Source of the DNA: Erythroxylum novogranatense
Lineage: Eukaryota; Streptophyta; Magnoliopsida; Malpighiales; Erythroxylaceae
NCBI GenBank assembly: GCA_029891385.1
Contig: CM057231.1
Coordinates: forward strand, 25,613,745 to 25,677,744
Length of the DNA: 64,000 bases
Direction of reading: 5' to 3'
In this document: positions 47,283 through 58,715 of the stretch, piece by piece
Position numbering within the stretch: position 1 is the stretch's first letter
Layout: the number at the start of each line of letters is the position of its first letter
Translations under genes and position numbers: made by a program
The notes under the pieces: model-generated
Databases searched by the model: none
What the model was told of the DNA's origin: nothing
The model's input: only the letters and a program-made list of their open reading frames with translations

Positions 47283-50200
47283 CATAGTCCTTATCCGAAT
47301 GAGAATGCTAAAGTACTATTTGACTCGGGTGCCACATTCTTTTATAGCGTAAGTTTTGCGGAAAGTTAGATAAAGGGAGAGAAGTAATGAAAGACCCACT
47401 GTTCATAGTTACACCCTTAGGGGAAACTGTTGAAGTGACATATGTTTACTCCTCATGTGTAGTAGAAATAGAAGGCATACAATTTATGGCAAATTTGATC
47501 GAGTTGGCAGTATTAGAATTTGATGTCATCTTGGGTATGGATTGGTTGTCAAATCACCATGCTACAATGAATTGTTATGCCAAAAGAATCATACTTAGGC
47601 CAGATCCAGAAACAGAAGTGTTATATCAAGGAGATCGAATTGGGTTTCTTATTAACAGAATTTCAGCTATGCAGGCCCAAAGATTCTTAAGAAAGGGATG
47701 TCAGGGGTATATAGCACAGGTAAGGGATACCAGGAAGGAGATCAGTGAGATACAACAGATTCCTATAGTAAGGGATTTTTCGGATGTGTTTCTAGAAGAT
47801 TTACCTGGATTACCACCAGATAGGGAAATAGAGTTTAGTATAGAACTCCTCCCTGGTACAAACCCCATCTCCATTACTCCATACAGAATGGCACCAATAG
47901 AACTAAAAGAGTTGAAGGTGCAATTGCAGGATTTGCTTGATAAGGGGTTTATTAGACCCAGTAGTTCACCATGGGGTGCGCCAGTGTTATTTGTCAAGAA
48001 GAAAGATGGATCTTTGCGGTTATGCATAGATTATAGGCAGTTGAATAAAGTAACTATTAAGAATAAATACCCTCTTCCTCGGATTGACGATTTGTTTGAT
48101 CAATTCAGAGGAGTAAGTCATTTCTCTAAGATTGATCTCAAATCTGGGTATCATCGATTGAGAATCGAAAAGAAGATGTGTCGCGCCTTAAGAACTAGAT
48201 ATGGGCACTATGAGTTCTGGTACTTCCTTTTGGGTTAACAAATGCACCAATGACCTTTATGGATTTGATGAATAGAATCTTCAGCCATTTTGGATAAATT
48301 CGTTGTAGTTTTCATTGATGACATATTGGTTTATTCCAGGAGCCAAGAGGAACATGAAAGACACTTGGCAATGGTGTTGCAAATCCTTAGAGATAATCAG
48401 TTATATACCAAGTTGGCAAAGTGTGAGTTCTGGCTTGACAGAGTGAATTTCTTGGGTCATATAATTAGTAAAGAAGGGATTCAGGTAGATTCTCAGAAGG
48501 TGGAAGCAGTGTCTAATTGGCCTAGACCTATGAAGGTTACCGAAATACGAAGTTTCCTGGGTATGGCCGATTATTACAAACGATTTGTAAAGGATTTTTC
48601 CAAGATAGCTGCTCCTCTAACGAAGTTAACTCGGAAACAAGTGAGATTTGAGTGGGATGATTCCTGTGAGCAAAGTTTCCAAAAGCAAGGAATGTCTCAC
48701 ATCGACTCCAGATGTTAGCATTGCCTTGAGGCAAGGTGATTATGTGATATACTGTGATGCCTCCAAAGTTGGTTTAGGCTGTGTATTGATGCAGAATGGG
48801 AAGGTAATTGCCTATGCTTCTAGACAGTTGAGAAAACATGAGGTGAACTATCCTACACATGATCTAGAAATGGCAGCTGTGATATTTGCATTGAAAATAT
48901 AGAGACACTATATATATGGTGAAAAGAGTGAAATATATACAGATCATAAGAGTCTTGAAAGACATTCGAAATGTAAAGAATTGAATCGAGACAAAGGCGA
49001 TGGATTGAGTTATTGAAGGATTATGATTGTCGATCTTGTATCACCCGCAAAGCCAATGTAGTGGCTGGTGCTTTGAGCAGAAAATCGATGGGGAGTTTGC
49101 ATCATATCTCCATTCAAAAGAAAGAGTTAGTTCAAGATTTAAATGGGTTATTTAATGCGGGATTGCACTTGGAAGTATCTGATTCCCAAGCATTACTTGC
49201 TCAATTCCAGGTGAAGTCCAATTTGATGGATGAGATTAAAACTGTCCAAGGTAGTGATCCGGAGCTAGCCAAATTGAGAATAGCTGTCCAAGATGGTAAG
49301 GTGACGAGTTCAATATGGTGGATGGAGTATTGAGATGTGGTGACGAGTTATGTGTACCTGATATAAATGGGCTAAGACAAAAGATTATGCATGAAGCACA
49401 TTATGCACCTTATAGTGTTCACCCTGGAACCACCAAGATGTATCATGATGTTAAAGGCATATATTGGTGGCGGTATGAAGAAAGATGTAGCCAATTTGTA
49501 TCCACTGCTTAACTTGTCAGCAGGTCAAGTTTGAACATCGAAGCCCATTGGACTACTACAGGAGCTACCGCTACCCGAGTGGAAGTGGGAGCGGATTACC
49601 ATGGACTTTGTGATTGGATTGCCAAGAACGCTTAAGGGGCATGATTCTATTTGGGTTATAGTCGACAGACTAACTAAGTCATCTCACTTTATAGCTGTTA
49701 AGACTACTTATAGTGCAGCTCAGTTAGCCCAGTTGTATGTGGACATAATTGTGAAGTATCATGGAGTGCCAGTGTCTATTGTTTCTGACAGAGGGACGCA
49801 GTTCACTTCTAGATTCTGGCAGAAATTACAAGAAGCTATGGGTACACAGCTGAATTTTAGTACAGCATTCCACCCACAAACTGATGGGCAATCAGAGAGA
49901 ACCATCCAGACACTCGAAGACATGTTAAGAATGTGTGTCTTAGATTTTGGTGGAGATTGGGAACGTCATTTGCCCTTAATAGAATTTGCTTACAACAATA
50001 GCTACCATTCCACCATTGGAATGGCACCTTTTGAAGCATTGTATGGTAGAAAATGCAGATCTCCACTATGCTGGATAGAAGTGGGAGAAAAACAGTTAGA
50101 AGGACCAGACCTAATTCAAGAAACGTCTGCAAAAGTTCCTCTGATACAGGAAAGATTGAGAATAGCTTTCAGTAGACAGAAGAGCTATGCAGATTCTAAG

Positions 50201-50644
50201 AGAAGAGATGTGCAGTATGAACCAGGTGATCAAGTTTTCGTAAAAGTCTCTCCTATGAAAGGCGTAGTCAGATTTGGAAAGAGAGGGAAGCTGAACCCTA
50301 GATACATTGGACCATTCGAGATCCTTGAAAGGGTCAGAAATGTGTCATATCGGTTAGCTTTGCCTCCTCATCTTAGCTCTGTGCATCCAGTCTTCCACAT
50401 ATCTATGTTAAGAAAGTACATTCCAGATCCTTCTCATATCTTGCAAACCCCAGAAGTGAATATAGCAGAAGATCTCTCTTATGAAGAAACCCCAGTTGCC
50501 ATTATAGACAGGCAGATTAGAAAGTTGCGGAATAAAGATATCTCGATGATCAAAGTTCAATGGCAGAATCAAAGAATTAAGGAATGTACATGGGAGACAG
50601 AAGAATCAATGAGAAGCAGATATCCACAGTTGTTTCCCCAATAA
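47283..50644 (+). pseudogene. pol of the third element, with intact integrase-chromodomain ORF
   Basis: Protease with [15 protein letters not shown] at about 47313. RT from 47387 in a 283-codon open frame ([61 protein letters not shown]), frameshift near 48238, then [11 protein letters not shown] (FIDD catalytic motif, about 48305) and [20 protein letters not shown]. RNase H at 48680-48900 ([19 protein letters not shown], stop at 48900). Integrase zinc-binding part with HEAHYAPYSVHPGTTKMYHD (49390), a frame change near 49460-49510, then an uninterrupted 347-codon ORF (49601-50644). This carries the core DDE (TMDFVIGLP is split at the start, VSDRGTQFTSRF, GQSERTIQTL), the C-terminal HPVFHISMLRKY module and a chromodomain (VAIIDRQIRKLRNKDISMIK, then VQWQN and CTWETE). 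Chromodomains guide integration to chromatin marks. Confidence 0.9.
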
Positions 50645-50677
50645 GGTAAATTTTCAAAATTCGTGGACGAATTTTAA

Positions 50678-50690
50678 TAAGGGGGGAGAA
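50678..50690 (+). other. Polypurine tract of the third element
   Basis: TAAGGGGGGAGAA abuts the 3' LTR start. Confidence 0.85.
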
Positions 50691-53285
50691 TGTAACACCC
50701 GCTATTAACGTTACACCGAAATAAATTAATATTGAGACTAATGTCATTAAAATCAGAGCAGTGAACAATAATGTTAGTGACATCAAATTAATGATGTATG
50801 ATATCTTTCGGTGGCCACAGGAGGGTATTCGAACGGATGTAAAAAACCAAGACAAGAGTGGCATTTTGTAAATAAGTGGACATGGGGAGTATATAAGAAA
50901 ATTAGTGCCTTGTCTTCTTCTTCTCTCCTCATGCACGACCCTAACCTCCATTAGAGCTCCTCTCAAGCTTTTCAAGTCTTATTTCATGAAAGGGAAGGTG
51001 ATTGAGCTAATTCATCAACATAAAGAGGTAAGTCTTCATCCCAATGCTTAGATCTATGGATTTCAACTTGAGTTTCTCTTCTTTGTGAAACCCATTTGAG
51101 GGATGTATAGGTTTGATGATTGGATCATAGATTTGTGTTCTTTGATGTCCAATGACACTTATTCTTGAAGAGATTTCGTGTATTTGGTGATTTGTGGGGT
51201 TAAACCAAAACCTAGGGTTTTGAAGGTTGAATGTCATGGAGACAGATTCGTAACTCCCTTTGTTCATTTTTTGAGCTGTTTAACGTCGAATCTGGAGAAA
51301 CTTAAAACATAGAAGTTGTAGATCCAGATGTCTACTGTCTCTATGATTTTTTCACGATTTTAGGTTAGAAGAATCGAGTAATAGGCCCCAAATTGGTACC
51401 GGTTCGAATACCGGCAAGATTAAAACGAGAACTGTAAGTGAATTGTTTGAAGACCTTAGGGTGAGAATTGGATGACGAGTTCTTCTTACGAAATGTTTCA
51501 AAATGTGTCCTCTAAGTTCTGTAGAAAGGCCTTATTAATTGGATGTGTATTCTGTTATATATGGCCGAATAAGTGAAGGTTGTTACTAACCCTAGTGACA
51601 CGAAGAGAAGAATCAAGTCAGGCTTGTAAAAATCACAATAAATCAATTTAAGTCTTTTTTTTAGTCGTCTTTGGATATGTGATAGCCACATGAGTCTATT
51701 GAAAATGAAGCTTTTAATCGCTTTAATTGGATGAGAGATGAATGAGTTATAAGGTTTTGAGTAGAAAAGGGTCCAACTCATGACCGCATGTTCAGGCTGA
51801 TTGTAAATGGGAGATTTGGATCTCCTTAATGACTGAATTAGAATATGGTCATAAAGAAGAATTGTGAGTTTATGTATAAACTAGAGTTCTGCAAAGTTTG
51901 AAAAACATTGGACTTTCGTGTTAAGAGTTATGCTGTCATGAATGAGACTTATGCATTATTTTTATGATATGTGTTAAGAAATGAGGTTTTGTGTGAGAAT
52001 GACTAATGAGGGTATATGTATTTTCATGCATGTTACCCAATAGCTTGTGGAAGTGGACAAGGAATAGAACTAGACATTGTACCTAGTTCTTCACAAGTTT
52101 AAGAAAGGTAGAAAGAAATCGAATTTCTAAGATAGTCGAGGTGAGTATAATCATACTACTATCCACTGTAGTAAGCCTCTTACATTATCTTGCGGCTTGT
52201 CAATTGTTCTTGAATCCTTATGACTTCTTTGACATATGACTCCATGTAGTTGAGTCTCACATGTTGTATGCCGATTGACCATATGATTTGATTCTTTGCA
52301 TCTTCGGTTCCCTTATTGTGTTGAACCTATTGATTGCGATTCTTTGATGAAGCATGTTTTCCATGTTAACCAAGATTGATGAGTTCTCAAAATACCCGGT
52401 GATAGGGTTTATTATCGGACTATGTGCACATAGATAACCCGCCGGTGATGGGTTAGATCCGGTCTTACCTAGAGAGGGCAGCCTCTCAGAGACAAGGTTA
52501 GGCCGACCTTGTCAAGAATCGAAAAGGGAGATATGCCGATTAGCATGCCTCTGTCTCTTCCTAAGAATTTCGAAAGAATGAAAAAATCGAAATGAGAAAG
52601 AACCCGAATGAGAAAGAAACCTAAACTCGTAAAAGAACCCGAACCTAGAAAAGAATTCAAAAAACCAAATTCATGTTTTCTTTGAACAATTCATATTGAG
52701 CTTACTTGTTGATACTCATGTTATTGCCGCATTTGAGATTTACTACTGTATATTCATTGATGCCATATATGTTATTGTTCGAATGCTATAGACCATTCTT
52801 GTGAAGCTAGCCTTGTGTACTTAGCCTCACAAGCATGGTAGTATGTTTATATCTCATCGAGTCACGTGGTAGACTCACACCTCACTATCATTATTTCGGA
52901 GATTAGCGGATCGGACAAGAGAGAAATCCAAGCCTTTTGAGACTAGCTTGGATAAGCGACATAATAATGTTTTGGTTTTGTATTCGACGTGATGTAATTT
53001 GTAGATATTTATAGCTGCTCCATGGGTTTGTCATAATCATATATACATAAAACATTTATGGTCTTGTTGTGTTGTTGCGAACAATGTTGGTTGTTGATGA
53101 TGTATATGAGAATTTCATGACTGGATCTTTACTTCTTACAACCAATTAAACACGATAAGGATCATCAGAAAAATAAATGGGTCATGCCGAATTTTTAGTA
53201 GAAGTTGGGCTTACTACGGATTTTGGTGGCATTAAGCCTACCCATTCCCTAGTGCCAACACGGCCCAAAAAGGTGGGTCGTGTCA
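50691..53285 (+). repeat. 3' LTR of the third element
   Basis: 2,595 bp, TGTAACACCCGC...GGGTCGTGTCA, non-coding. It contains a GTTGTAGATCCAGATG block near 51315, similar in type to GTTGTAGATCTTGATG in the solo LTR near 8095. It ends beside the TCAGG duplication. Confidence 0.92.
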
Positions 53286-53290
53286 TCAGG

Positions 53291-55216
53291 CCTTTTGGAA
53301 ACGAATGAATTAAATTCAATTCATCAATTTTATATAATTGAATTCAATTCAAGAGATGACTTGAATTCAACCACATAATTGAATCTCATTTTCTTTATGG
53401 ATTCTTGAATTTTGAATTGAAGGGTCAATTCTTTTTGAAACATTAAAAATTCTTTTTCCAAACATACACATCATAAATATACAAATTACTACAATATATG
53501 TATACATTAATTACATATCATTTTAGTTAAGGATAAAACAAATCATATAAAGTAGTTAAATTCATTTTATGCAATTCCAAATAATATAATTGAGTTCAAT
53601 TTTAGTATTTATAGATTTATTCCAAAAGTGTAAATTAAATTTAATTCAATCCCATAAATGTAATTGAATATAATTTGTCAATAAATCTAATTCAAAAATT
53701 TACCAAAATTTGCGTAAAACTTATCAACAAACCAGTTGCTATTGTCAATCAAATCTCTAACAATATCCTTCCTTAGATAGTCGTAATTTTCAAAATAGGT
53801 TATCCATTAAATCTCATATTAATTAAAATTCTAAATCTTATCAAACTTATTTTAAAAATCCCACGTAAATCAACTAAGTTCAATTACCCAAAATTAAATA
53901 AAAGATATCCATGTATCTTGACAAATATAAATTATGTAAACATGATGGAGTCACAAAATACCAAAGTACATGTTTTATAATGATAACTCGCATTCAATTT
54001 CTAAGCAAATTACGTATGAAAGGGACTTATTTTGTCCAAGTATATCTTATCTCCTCTTTTAGGTATCAATTTTAAACATTTGAAACTTCGTATGGGACAA
54101 CATAGTTGTGCTGTAGATATATTCCAAATTCTGACTTTCAAGTCAGAGAAATCTACGGACTTTGTCGGATTTTTCGACCGTTACGAGTTCCCTCTGCCTC
54201 GTGTACGCTCCCACATCTGTCTCTGAGCTCACCCACTCGGTGACAGCTAATAAATAAATAAAACTCTAAAATTTGACAAAACAAGAAAGGAAAATAGTAG
54301 TGATTATCCCGGATGAATTGAATCACGGCCATTGGATTGAGACTTGAGAGTGAAGTGAAGAGAAGAGGCGGCAATTGGGTTTTTAACAAAATAATTATTT
54401 TATTATAGTTCCAAAAAATGCTAGCCTTAAACACAGAATTTGTCTGATATACACGTGTCTTTTAGCTAGAATAAGACAAAAGTTGCATTGGGAAACTCGA
54501 ACAAGCATTTTTAAACAACTAAACTCCGTCCCCGTTACAGGTCTTTACCTCTTCATGTGCGTGCGCTACTTTGGCACTTGCGGTGGACGTTTAGAGCAGA
54601 GACGGAGAGAGAGAACAGCGTCAACCTTCCAACCAGGTGCACCTTCATTCTCCTACTTCATCCACTCATACACCAAGTCTCTATACATGTATATGTAGTC
54701 TATAGAGGTTTTGACAGGTTTACGGTTGTTAGTTCGTGAAATGTCTTTGTTGTGAAGTGTGTTTTAGTTCTTACACTCGGCGAGGATTGTCTGAATTTCT
54801 ATATGCATTATCTGTGGAAAAGGAAGTAATTTGGTCAAATAGCTTACGTTCGACTAAGAAAGATTTGCAGGTTCCGTTTATGGCTTCATTAATTTGCCTT
54901 TTCAGTTTGTACGTTGATTTTAAATTTATTTTCAAACAGGGTTTTTACTTCGTAGAATTTTGAAATTGAAACTTCCCTCTAAATAGTTCCATAACCTTTC
55001 ACTATTAAAGACGCCTTTTTTTTTGGAAATTTCTGTGTAAGGGTATTAGTCAAACAAAGAAATATTGAGTCTAGTCTTTGCATGGATTGAAGGTGTAGAT
55101 TTTGTGCTGCAATATCAAGGGGGCCAAAATTCAAAATTCAAAATGACTTTTTGAGTTGTGGGATGTTTGTGTTAAGATATATATGTGTAGGTAAAGGAAG
55201 TAGTTAACCCAAGAAG
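53291..55216. other. AT-rich intergenic DNA and NET3 upstream region
   Basis: 53300-54130 has repeated ATTCAATTCAA / AATTGAATT words and no gene. From 54150 the composition becomes more mixed. The tract GTCAACCTTCCAACCAGGTG and pyrimidine-rich DNA at 54610-54670 may be leader sequence of the downstream NET3 gene. ORFs at 54483-54698 and 54736-54963 show no family motif. Confidence 0.4.
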
Positions 55217-57127
55217 ATGGTGAAGATGGAGGATATGAAGAGAGATCCTACTCACTGGTGGTTGTTCGATAGTCACCACAGCTCAAGACGCACTCCATGG
55301 CTACAATCCACGCTCGGCGGTAAATACCCATTTCTATCTCAGTCCTTGTTCTTATCCTTTTTCTAAATCTATCCACATCCTTAGTTTTGACCTTATTATA
55401 AGCTGAACTTTGGAATTAGAAGCTGGTTTTTAAAGATTTATTTGGTATCTAATTGCATTTTGCACAGGAAAAGGATCTTCCTTTTTCTATGAATTCTTGA
55501 CCGTTTGAATTGTGTACTTGAAGATCCATGTGAAATTGAATTTTCTTTTTCAGTTGGTCTTTGTTGTATGTTTTATGTCAAATAATGGCTTTGTCACCTT
55601 TATGACCCTTACCTCTTGCATTAGCGTCGTGGGATTCGGTCGGTAAAACGCAAAGGATGTCTTCTTAGTCTGCTTTCCTTTTTTTTTTTTATCACCTTTC
55701 CACTTCTTTGTGCATTTCATACGAGTGAAAGAAAAAAATTAGCACACAATGTCTATGATGTGAAACATTTTTAGACTACTAGTACTGCCCCTAGTCTGAT
55801 CCAATGGAGTGGTCCACATGAACTGATAGGATTCCTGAATTTAATAAAGAGGATGTCGCACGGTAAGAATTCGTAGTACATGGTGCCTTTATCTTGCGAG
55901 ACTGCATCCGAGAGGGTAATTCATTGATACGAATTTGTGAGGCAGATATCGTGGTCCTTGTTAAAGAGGCCCATCCTCTGCCATTGTCTAATTTTAAGTA
56001 TGTCTCTGAATCGACGGCAACTTTCAAGGTTCTTAAAGCTCCCACCTTTGCACCCCAATTCTGTGGTAAACTTCTAAATTTTAGAGCCGCTTAGTAACCA
56101 ATAAAGTTGGTACGGACACGTCTGTTTTCCTCACCTACTATGGGCCCCTTCTACTAAACTTGTCTCTCTTTTTTCCTTGTTTCTTCGACGTTAACGTTGA
56201 AGCAATTGAGAATTGAAAATTTGGGGAAAGTTGACGTTTCATGGACTAGAGGCTCGAATTCAAGAATAAGATTGTATTTCAAGGTTGTGGGTTCACTGTG
56301 CTATAAAATGAAAATGTTTAAATTCCCCACCTTCCTAATGCTGATGTCCAATTATTTGATAATGCATGGATCTGTGCCATTAAAAATCTCATATTCATGT
56401 GGCAGAACTTGATCAGAAGATAAAGGCAATGCTCAAATTGATAGACGAGGATGCAGATTCCTTTGCCCAGCGTGCAGAGATGTATTACAAAAAACGTCCT
56501 GAACTAGTTGGCATGGTTGAAGATTTTTACAGAGCTCACCGTTCATTGGCAGAACGATATGATCAACTCAAATCTGAGTCTGGAAATCGTGTCCTGTCAA
56601 CGTTGGGTTCCCCTTTTTCAGCCAAATCTCAATCTGAGAAGTTAGTGAGTTCAATTTATCAGAACTATGACACCCATTCTGACTGTTACGATGACATTGA
56701 GGACGCTGCGGAGTCAGAGGTTGATGATCCTGAAGATGAAGATGAAATTCATGTTGATGGGGAATTGATAATTGGGGAAGTAGAACAACAAGCTCACAAG
56801 TTGGCAGATGCTGGAAATTCAAGTCTTGTTTTGGATGAAAAATTGGAAATATTGAGGGATGAACTGGAAAGACTCAGAAAAGAGAACACGATGCAGAAGG
56901 ATCAACTTTTGCAGAAAGATGAAGAGAAAAGAGAGGTAATTAGACAGCTCAGTTTAGCAGTGGAGGCGCTCAAGTCGGAGAATCTGGAGCTGAGGAAGTG
57001 TGTAGCTAGAGTGAGTCGTAGGAAAAGAAGGCCTTTTGAGTTTGAAACATTGAATTTGAAGGAGGCATTTTTTGGGAAACTTTTCAGTGGGTCTACAGAG
57101 TCGCAGGGCACCGTTATAGCCCTCTAG
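55217..57127 (+). CDS. NET3-like: NETWORKED 3-type actin-binding protein (NAB domain, KIP1-like), two exons
   Basis: Exons 55217-55319 and 56406-57127, intron 1,086 bp with GT-AG ends (GGCG|GTAAAT ... GGCAG|AACTTG), joining in frame to 274 aa. The NAB domain spans residues about 11-85: [20 protein letters not shown], then [40 protein letters not shown] and [11 protein letters not shown]. The family signature WWW(W/F)D reads WWLFD here. An acidic linker follows (about 130-155, [20 protein letters not shown]), then a coiled coil (about 170-230, [17 protein letters not shown]...) and the C-terminal block [12 protein letters not shown] found in this subfamily. Such proteins bind F-actin and tether it to membranes (plasma membrane, ER, vacuole or nuclear envelope according to member). 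The first ATG (55217) gives a short [10 protein letters not shown] lead; ATG at 55226 or 55235 is an alternative. Intact. Confidence 0.93.
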
Positions 57128-57616
57128 ATGCATGAATCTTAACTTTAACAGTCCTCCTATATGTAGCAACAGTATGTAAATTAGGTTATACCGTTGAACT
57201 CAACCCATAAACTCCACATTGTCCTAATGTTTTCTTTTGTTGTTAAATATCATATGCTAGTTATGGAAGTTATTATGATGAAATCATGTCTTAATTAGAG
57301 TCGTATATCTCTCTAATATTCCGATGGTATATTGAATATCATAATAATCCATTTCATCTACATTCTCTTTGAAAAAATATTAAAAAAGACCGAGTATATT
57401 AATGCTCTTTTTTAGATTCTCCCAAAGTGGAGAATCCAATTATTCCAATATAAAATTAACCTTATTCCGTATTCTATGCCTTGATGAAAAAAATAAAATC
57501 AGTTTATAATAACTTAACGAGCATGATTTTGTCATGTTTATAATCCTTCAAACTACCAACTAAAGAATTATATCATTTGATTCCGTAAAATATTGTATTG
57601 AAAAGAAAATGGGCTA
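57128..57616. other. NET3 3' flank
   Basis: Probable 3' UTR to about 57300, then AT-rich DNA with no features. Confidence 0.45.
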
Positions 57617-57774
57617 ATTTTAAGATGTAGGTGAGTTGATAAGGAGTTTTTTTTAGCTTAAATGAGATCGCAGGTTTAAATTGTCCTCATGTATGCAACT
57701 ATTTAAAATTTGAAGTTAAAGTTTTGCTTCACGTAAAAAAACATATCTGGCTCGAGAAAAAAAAAAAAAAAAAG
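57617..57774 (+). mobile_element. tRNA-derived SINE copy with poly(A) tail
   Basis: GGTGAGTTGATAAGGAG (A-box-like) is followed by AATGAGATCGCAGGTTTAAAT (decayed B box), CCTCATGTATGCA and TTTAAAATTTGAAGTTAAAG, then a run of 17 A (57757-57773). An imperfect 11-bp duplication flanks it: AAAATGGGCTA at 57606 and AAGATTGGCTA at 57775. The same family occurs at 14700-14880 in reverse. Confidence 0.7.
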
Positions 57775-57785
57775 AAGATTGGCTA

Positions 57786-58140
57786 GCTAAGTAAAATTAT
57801 ATAAAGTAACACAGCACGCACTGATACAAAACACAGAGGACAAAACAAAAGGCTTTGTGAAATTCATCCAGCTAGATCAGCAGATTTCTCCAAAGGGTAC
57901 ATGAACAGTCGATACTTTGGTTAAGCATATAAAGAATGAAAACTTTGCTCGCACATTTATTCTTAGAATATATATAATTCTGTTATAGACTCACAAGAAT
58001 GCTCTTACAAACTCGGTACCCAACCTCACGCAAAAGCAAATATATGCCACATAAAGAAATCGGAAAATATTAACAAAAGAAGAGAGGGAGTGGAAAGTGG
58101 AATCACCAGTATCAATAATTGAAGCTGCCACTAACAGTGC
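57786..58140. other. AGP gene 3' flank (on - strand)
   Basis: Presumed 3' UTR and downstream sequence of the arabinogalactan protein gene, without other features. Confidence 0.45.
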
Positions 58141-58560
58141 TCACAAACTGTAGTGGAGCTGCATTACAGATAAAACCAGCACAACCCAGAACACAGCTAA
58201 TTTTATAGGTCCAGACCAAGATAGAGAGACTGAAGAAGAAGCTGGTAAAAGCCCTGTTGGTGAAATAGCCGTTGCAGGTCCAGGAGCTAACAAATCGTCC
58301 GGATTTGGAGGGCTAGGACTTGCAGGAATCGTAGGCAGTGAGGACTCAGCTGGAGATGGTATATCAACTCCAGGAGCAGGGAACAATGGCTCCATATCGG
58401 GTGACAAACTGGGAGGAGAAGACAAAGGAGCGTCAGGCAAGAACGAAGGTGAAGCGGCTATAGTAGAGAACTGTGCTTGTACCCGGGAAGTCAAAGCCAG
58501 TGAAGAAAAAGTTGGCATGAACATAATGAACATAGCCAAAAATGAGCAAAAAGAAGCCAT
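58141..58560 (-). CDS. AGP26-like: Classical arabinogalactan protein, AGP26-like, GPI-anchored
   Basis: Single exon, 139 aa, ATG at 58560 and TGA at 58141-58143. Residues 1-29 form a hydrophobic signal peptide (MASFCSFLAMFIMFMPTF..., likely cleaved after RVQA). The mature part is rich in Pro, Ala, Ser and Thr with AP, SP and PS dipeptides (SPSFLPDAPLSSPPSLSPD, PLFPAPGVDIPSPAESSLP, PASPSPPNPDDLLAPGPATA), the usual sites for proline hydroxylation and arabinogalactan addition. The C-terminus (about 113-139) is Ser-rich followed by a hydrophobic tail (KLAVFWVVLVLSVMQL), a GPI-anchor signal. The LSPDMEPLFPAPG stretch matches the pattern of the Arabidopsis AGP25/26/27 group. Such proteins act at the plasma membrane/cell wall interface. 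Intact; length is as expected. Confidence 0.88.
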   Translation of the reverse strand: MASFCSFLAMFIMFMPTFSSLALTSRVQAQFSTIAASPSFLPDAPLSSPPSLSPDMEPLFPAPGVDIPSPAESSLPTIPASPSPPNPDDLLAPGPATAISPTGLLPASSSVSLSWSGPIKLAVFWVVLVLSVMQLHYSL

Positions 58561-58619
58561 TAATGTCTAATGATGATGGAATCAATTCACCTATTATGAG
58601 CTTCAATAAATGTGTCTGC

Positions 58620-58712
58620 AACTCTACATACACACACACGCAGAGGCGGAGAGAGAGGAAAGAAAGAGGGAAAGAGATGAATTATATGACAATGTGAGGA
58701 GGGGTTTATATG
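58620..58712 (-). promoter_or_regulatory. Predicted AGP core promoter and CT-rich leader
   Basis: On the - strand a TATA-like CATATAAACCCC (about 58712-58701) lies about 145 bases before the ATG. It is followed by a CT-rich leader (CATCTCTTTCCCTCTTTCTT, then further CT runs and a GTGTGTGTG stretch near 58630). Pyrimidine-rich leaders are common in plant genes. Prediction only. Confidence 0.45.
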
Positions 58713-58715
58713 ATA

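Larger units (their letters stand above)
45154..53285 (+). mobile_element. Chromovirus (Tekay-like) with a rearranged fold-back 5' end
   Basis: The 8.1-kb element is flanked by a perfect TCAGG duplication (45149-45153 and 53286-53290). The 3' LTR is complete (50691-53285, 2,595 bp, TGTAACACCC...GGGTCGTGTCA). At the 5' side, instead of an LTR, there is a 339-bp fold-back of the LTR's last 237 bases (45154-45492), followed directly by an initiator-Met primer site. Internal order: gag relic, protease with DSGAT, RT, RNase H, integrase, chromodomain. Pol is less decayed than in the nested element. Without a 5' promoter it cannot be transcribed as a normal element. Confidence 0.9.

Noticed and set aside
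54153..54434. 93-aa ORF on the minus strand
   Set aside because: Mostly hydrophobic AT-driven translation without motifs; no start context or partner exons seen.
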